A stretch of 5,181 bases of DNA from Hydrogenothermaceae bacterium (GTDB lineage: Bacteria; Aquificota; Aquificia; Aquificales; Hydrogenothermaceae): contig WFXI01000165.1 in assembly GCA_015490675.1 (NCBI GenBank), positions 1-5,181 on the forward strand, read 5' to 3'. Both the position numbers and the translations under genes were made by a program. The notes below the pieces were generated by a model that worked only from the letters and a program-made list of their open reading frames with translations, ran no database searches and was not told the origin of the DNA. Below, one piece after another: positions 5,072 to 5,181 of the stretch (position 1 is the stretch's first letter; each line of letters opens with the position of its first letter).

Positions 5072-5181
5072 TTATTTTTCTATTTCTTCTTTTACATCTT
5101 CAAAAGTTTTATAATTTTCATCTTTTAAAATATCTGATAAGAATGCATCTATATCAGATTTTTCTAAAATCACTCCTGTTA
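5072..5181 (-). CDS. C-terminal end of an unidentified protein (cut by window edge)
   Basis: An open frame enters from the right edge, gives 35 complete codons (TGVILEKSDIDAFLSDIL, then KDENYKTFEDVKEEIEK) and stops at TAA 5074-5072. Only one base separates the stop from the tlyA TTG, as expected for genes in one operon. The segment is acidic and probably helical. It does not match the exonuclease VII small subunit, a frequent tlyA neighbour in other bacteria. The pattern of a hydrophobic strand, an acidic helix and a charged tail is seen at the C-termini of some small antitoxins or excisionase-like DNA-binding proteins, but this is too little to assign a family. A short GTG-started gene of about 30 codons inside the window cannot be excluded, but continuation upstream is more likely. 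Confidence 0.55.
   Translation of the reverse strand, partial: TGVILEKSDIDAFLSDILKDENYKTFEDVKEEIEK

Noticed and set aside
4922..5128. Plus-strand open frame of 68 codons, Phe-rich
   Set aside because: It is antisense to the S4 domain of tlyA and the upstream gene end. The Phe/Ile-rich product is what reversed Lys-rich coding sequence gives.
5072..5181. Exonuclease VII small subunit (xseB) next to tlyA
   Set aside because: The translated tail (EKSDIDAFLSDIL and KTFEDVKEEIEK) does not match the conserved XseB pattern.
1..5181. A new defence system, mobile element, CRISPR array or RNA gene
   Set aside because: Both strands are accounted for by housekeeping genes with uniform AT-rich composition. 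No inverted or direct repeat array, integrase, transposase, tRNA-like or rRNA segment is visible.

Overview
The window is AT-rich and gene-dense, with almost no non-coding DNA, and looks like the chromosome of a Gram-negative bacterium. Proteins are rich in Lys, Ile, Glu and Phe. KdsD (the first committed KDO/LPS step) implies an LPS-type outer membrane. The combination of low GC, tight packing and this gene set suggests a thermophilic Aquificota of the Hydrogenothermaceae type (Sulfurihydrogenibium-like). That is an inference from memory, and other low-GC Gram-negative phyla are possible.

Layout. Positions 1-138 (minus) hold the first 46 codons of argS. A short divergent intergenic region (139-214) carries a 14-base T run and a TAAAATTTTA palindrome. 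A compact five-gene plus-strand operon follows: an 85-aa two-helix membrane protein (215-472), a 36-aa single-helix membrane protein (476-586), the DNA polymerase III delta-prime subunit holB (593-1522), a RicT/YaaT-type PSP1 iron-sulfur protein (1537-2427), and D-arabinose-5-phosphate isomerase kdsD (2428-3390). Gaps between these genes are 3, 6, 14 and 0 bp.

The minus-strand unit enters from the right edge: the 3' end of an unidentified gene (5072-5181), then tlyA (TTG start, 4252-5070), then a LysR-type regulator (3387-4274) whose start lies inside tlyA. The two units converge and their stop codons overlap by 4 bp, so there is no room for an intergenic terminator.

Functionally the window is mostly housekeeping: arginyl-tRNA charging, clamp loading, an Fe-S protein linked to RNA processing, KDO precursor synthesis and rRNA 2'-O-methylation, plus one regulator. 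The holB-ricT adjacency matches the holB-yaaT pair of Bacillus. I see no mobile element, CRISPR array, RNA gene or defence cassette. The least explained parts are the two small membrane proteins leading the operon, the extra cysteines of the RicT homologue, and the T-tract in the divergent promoter region.
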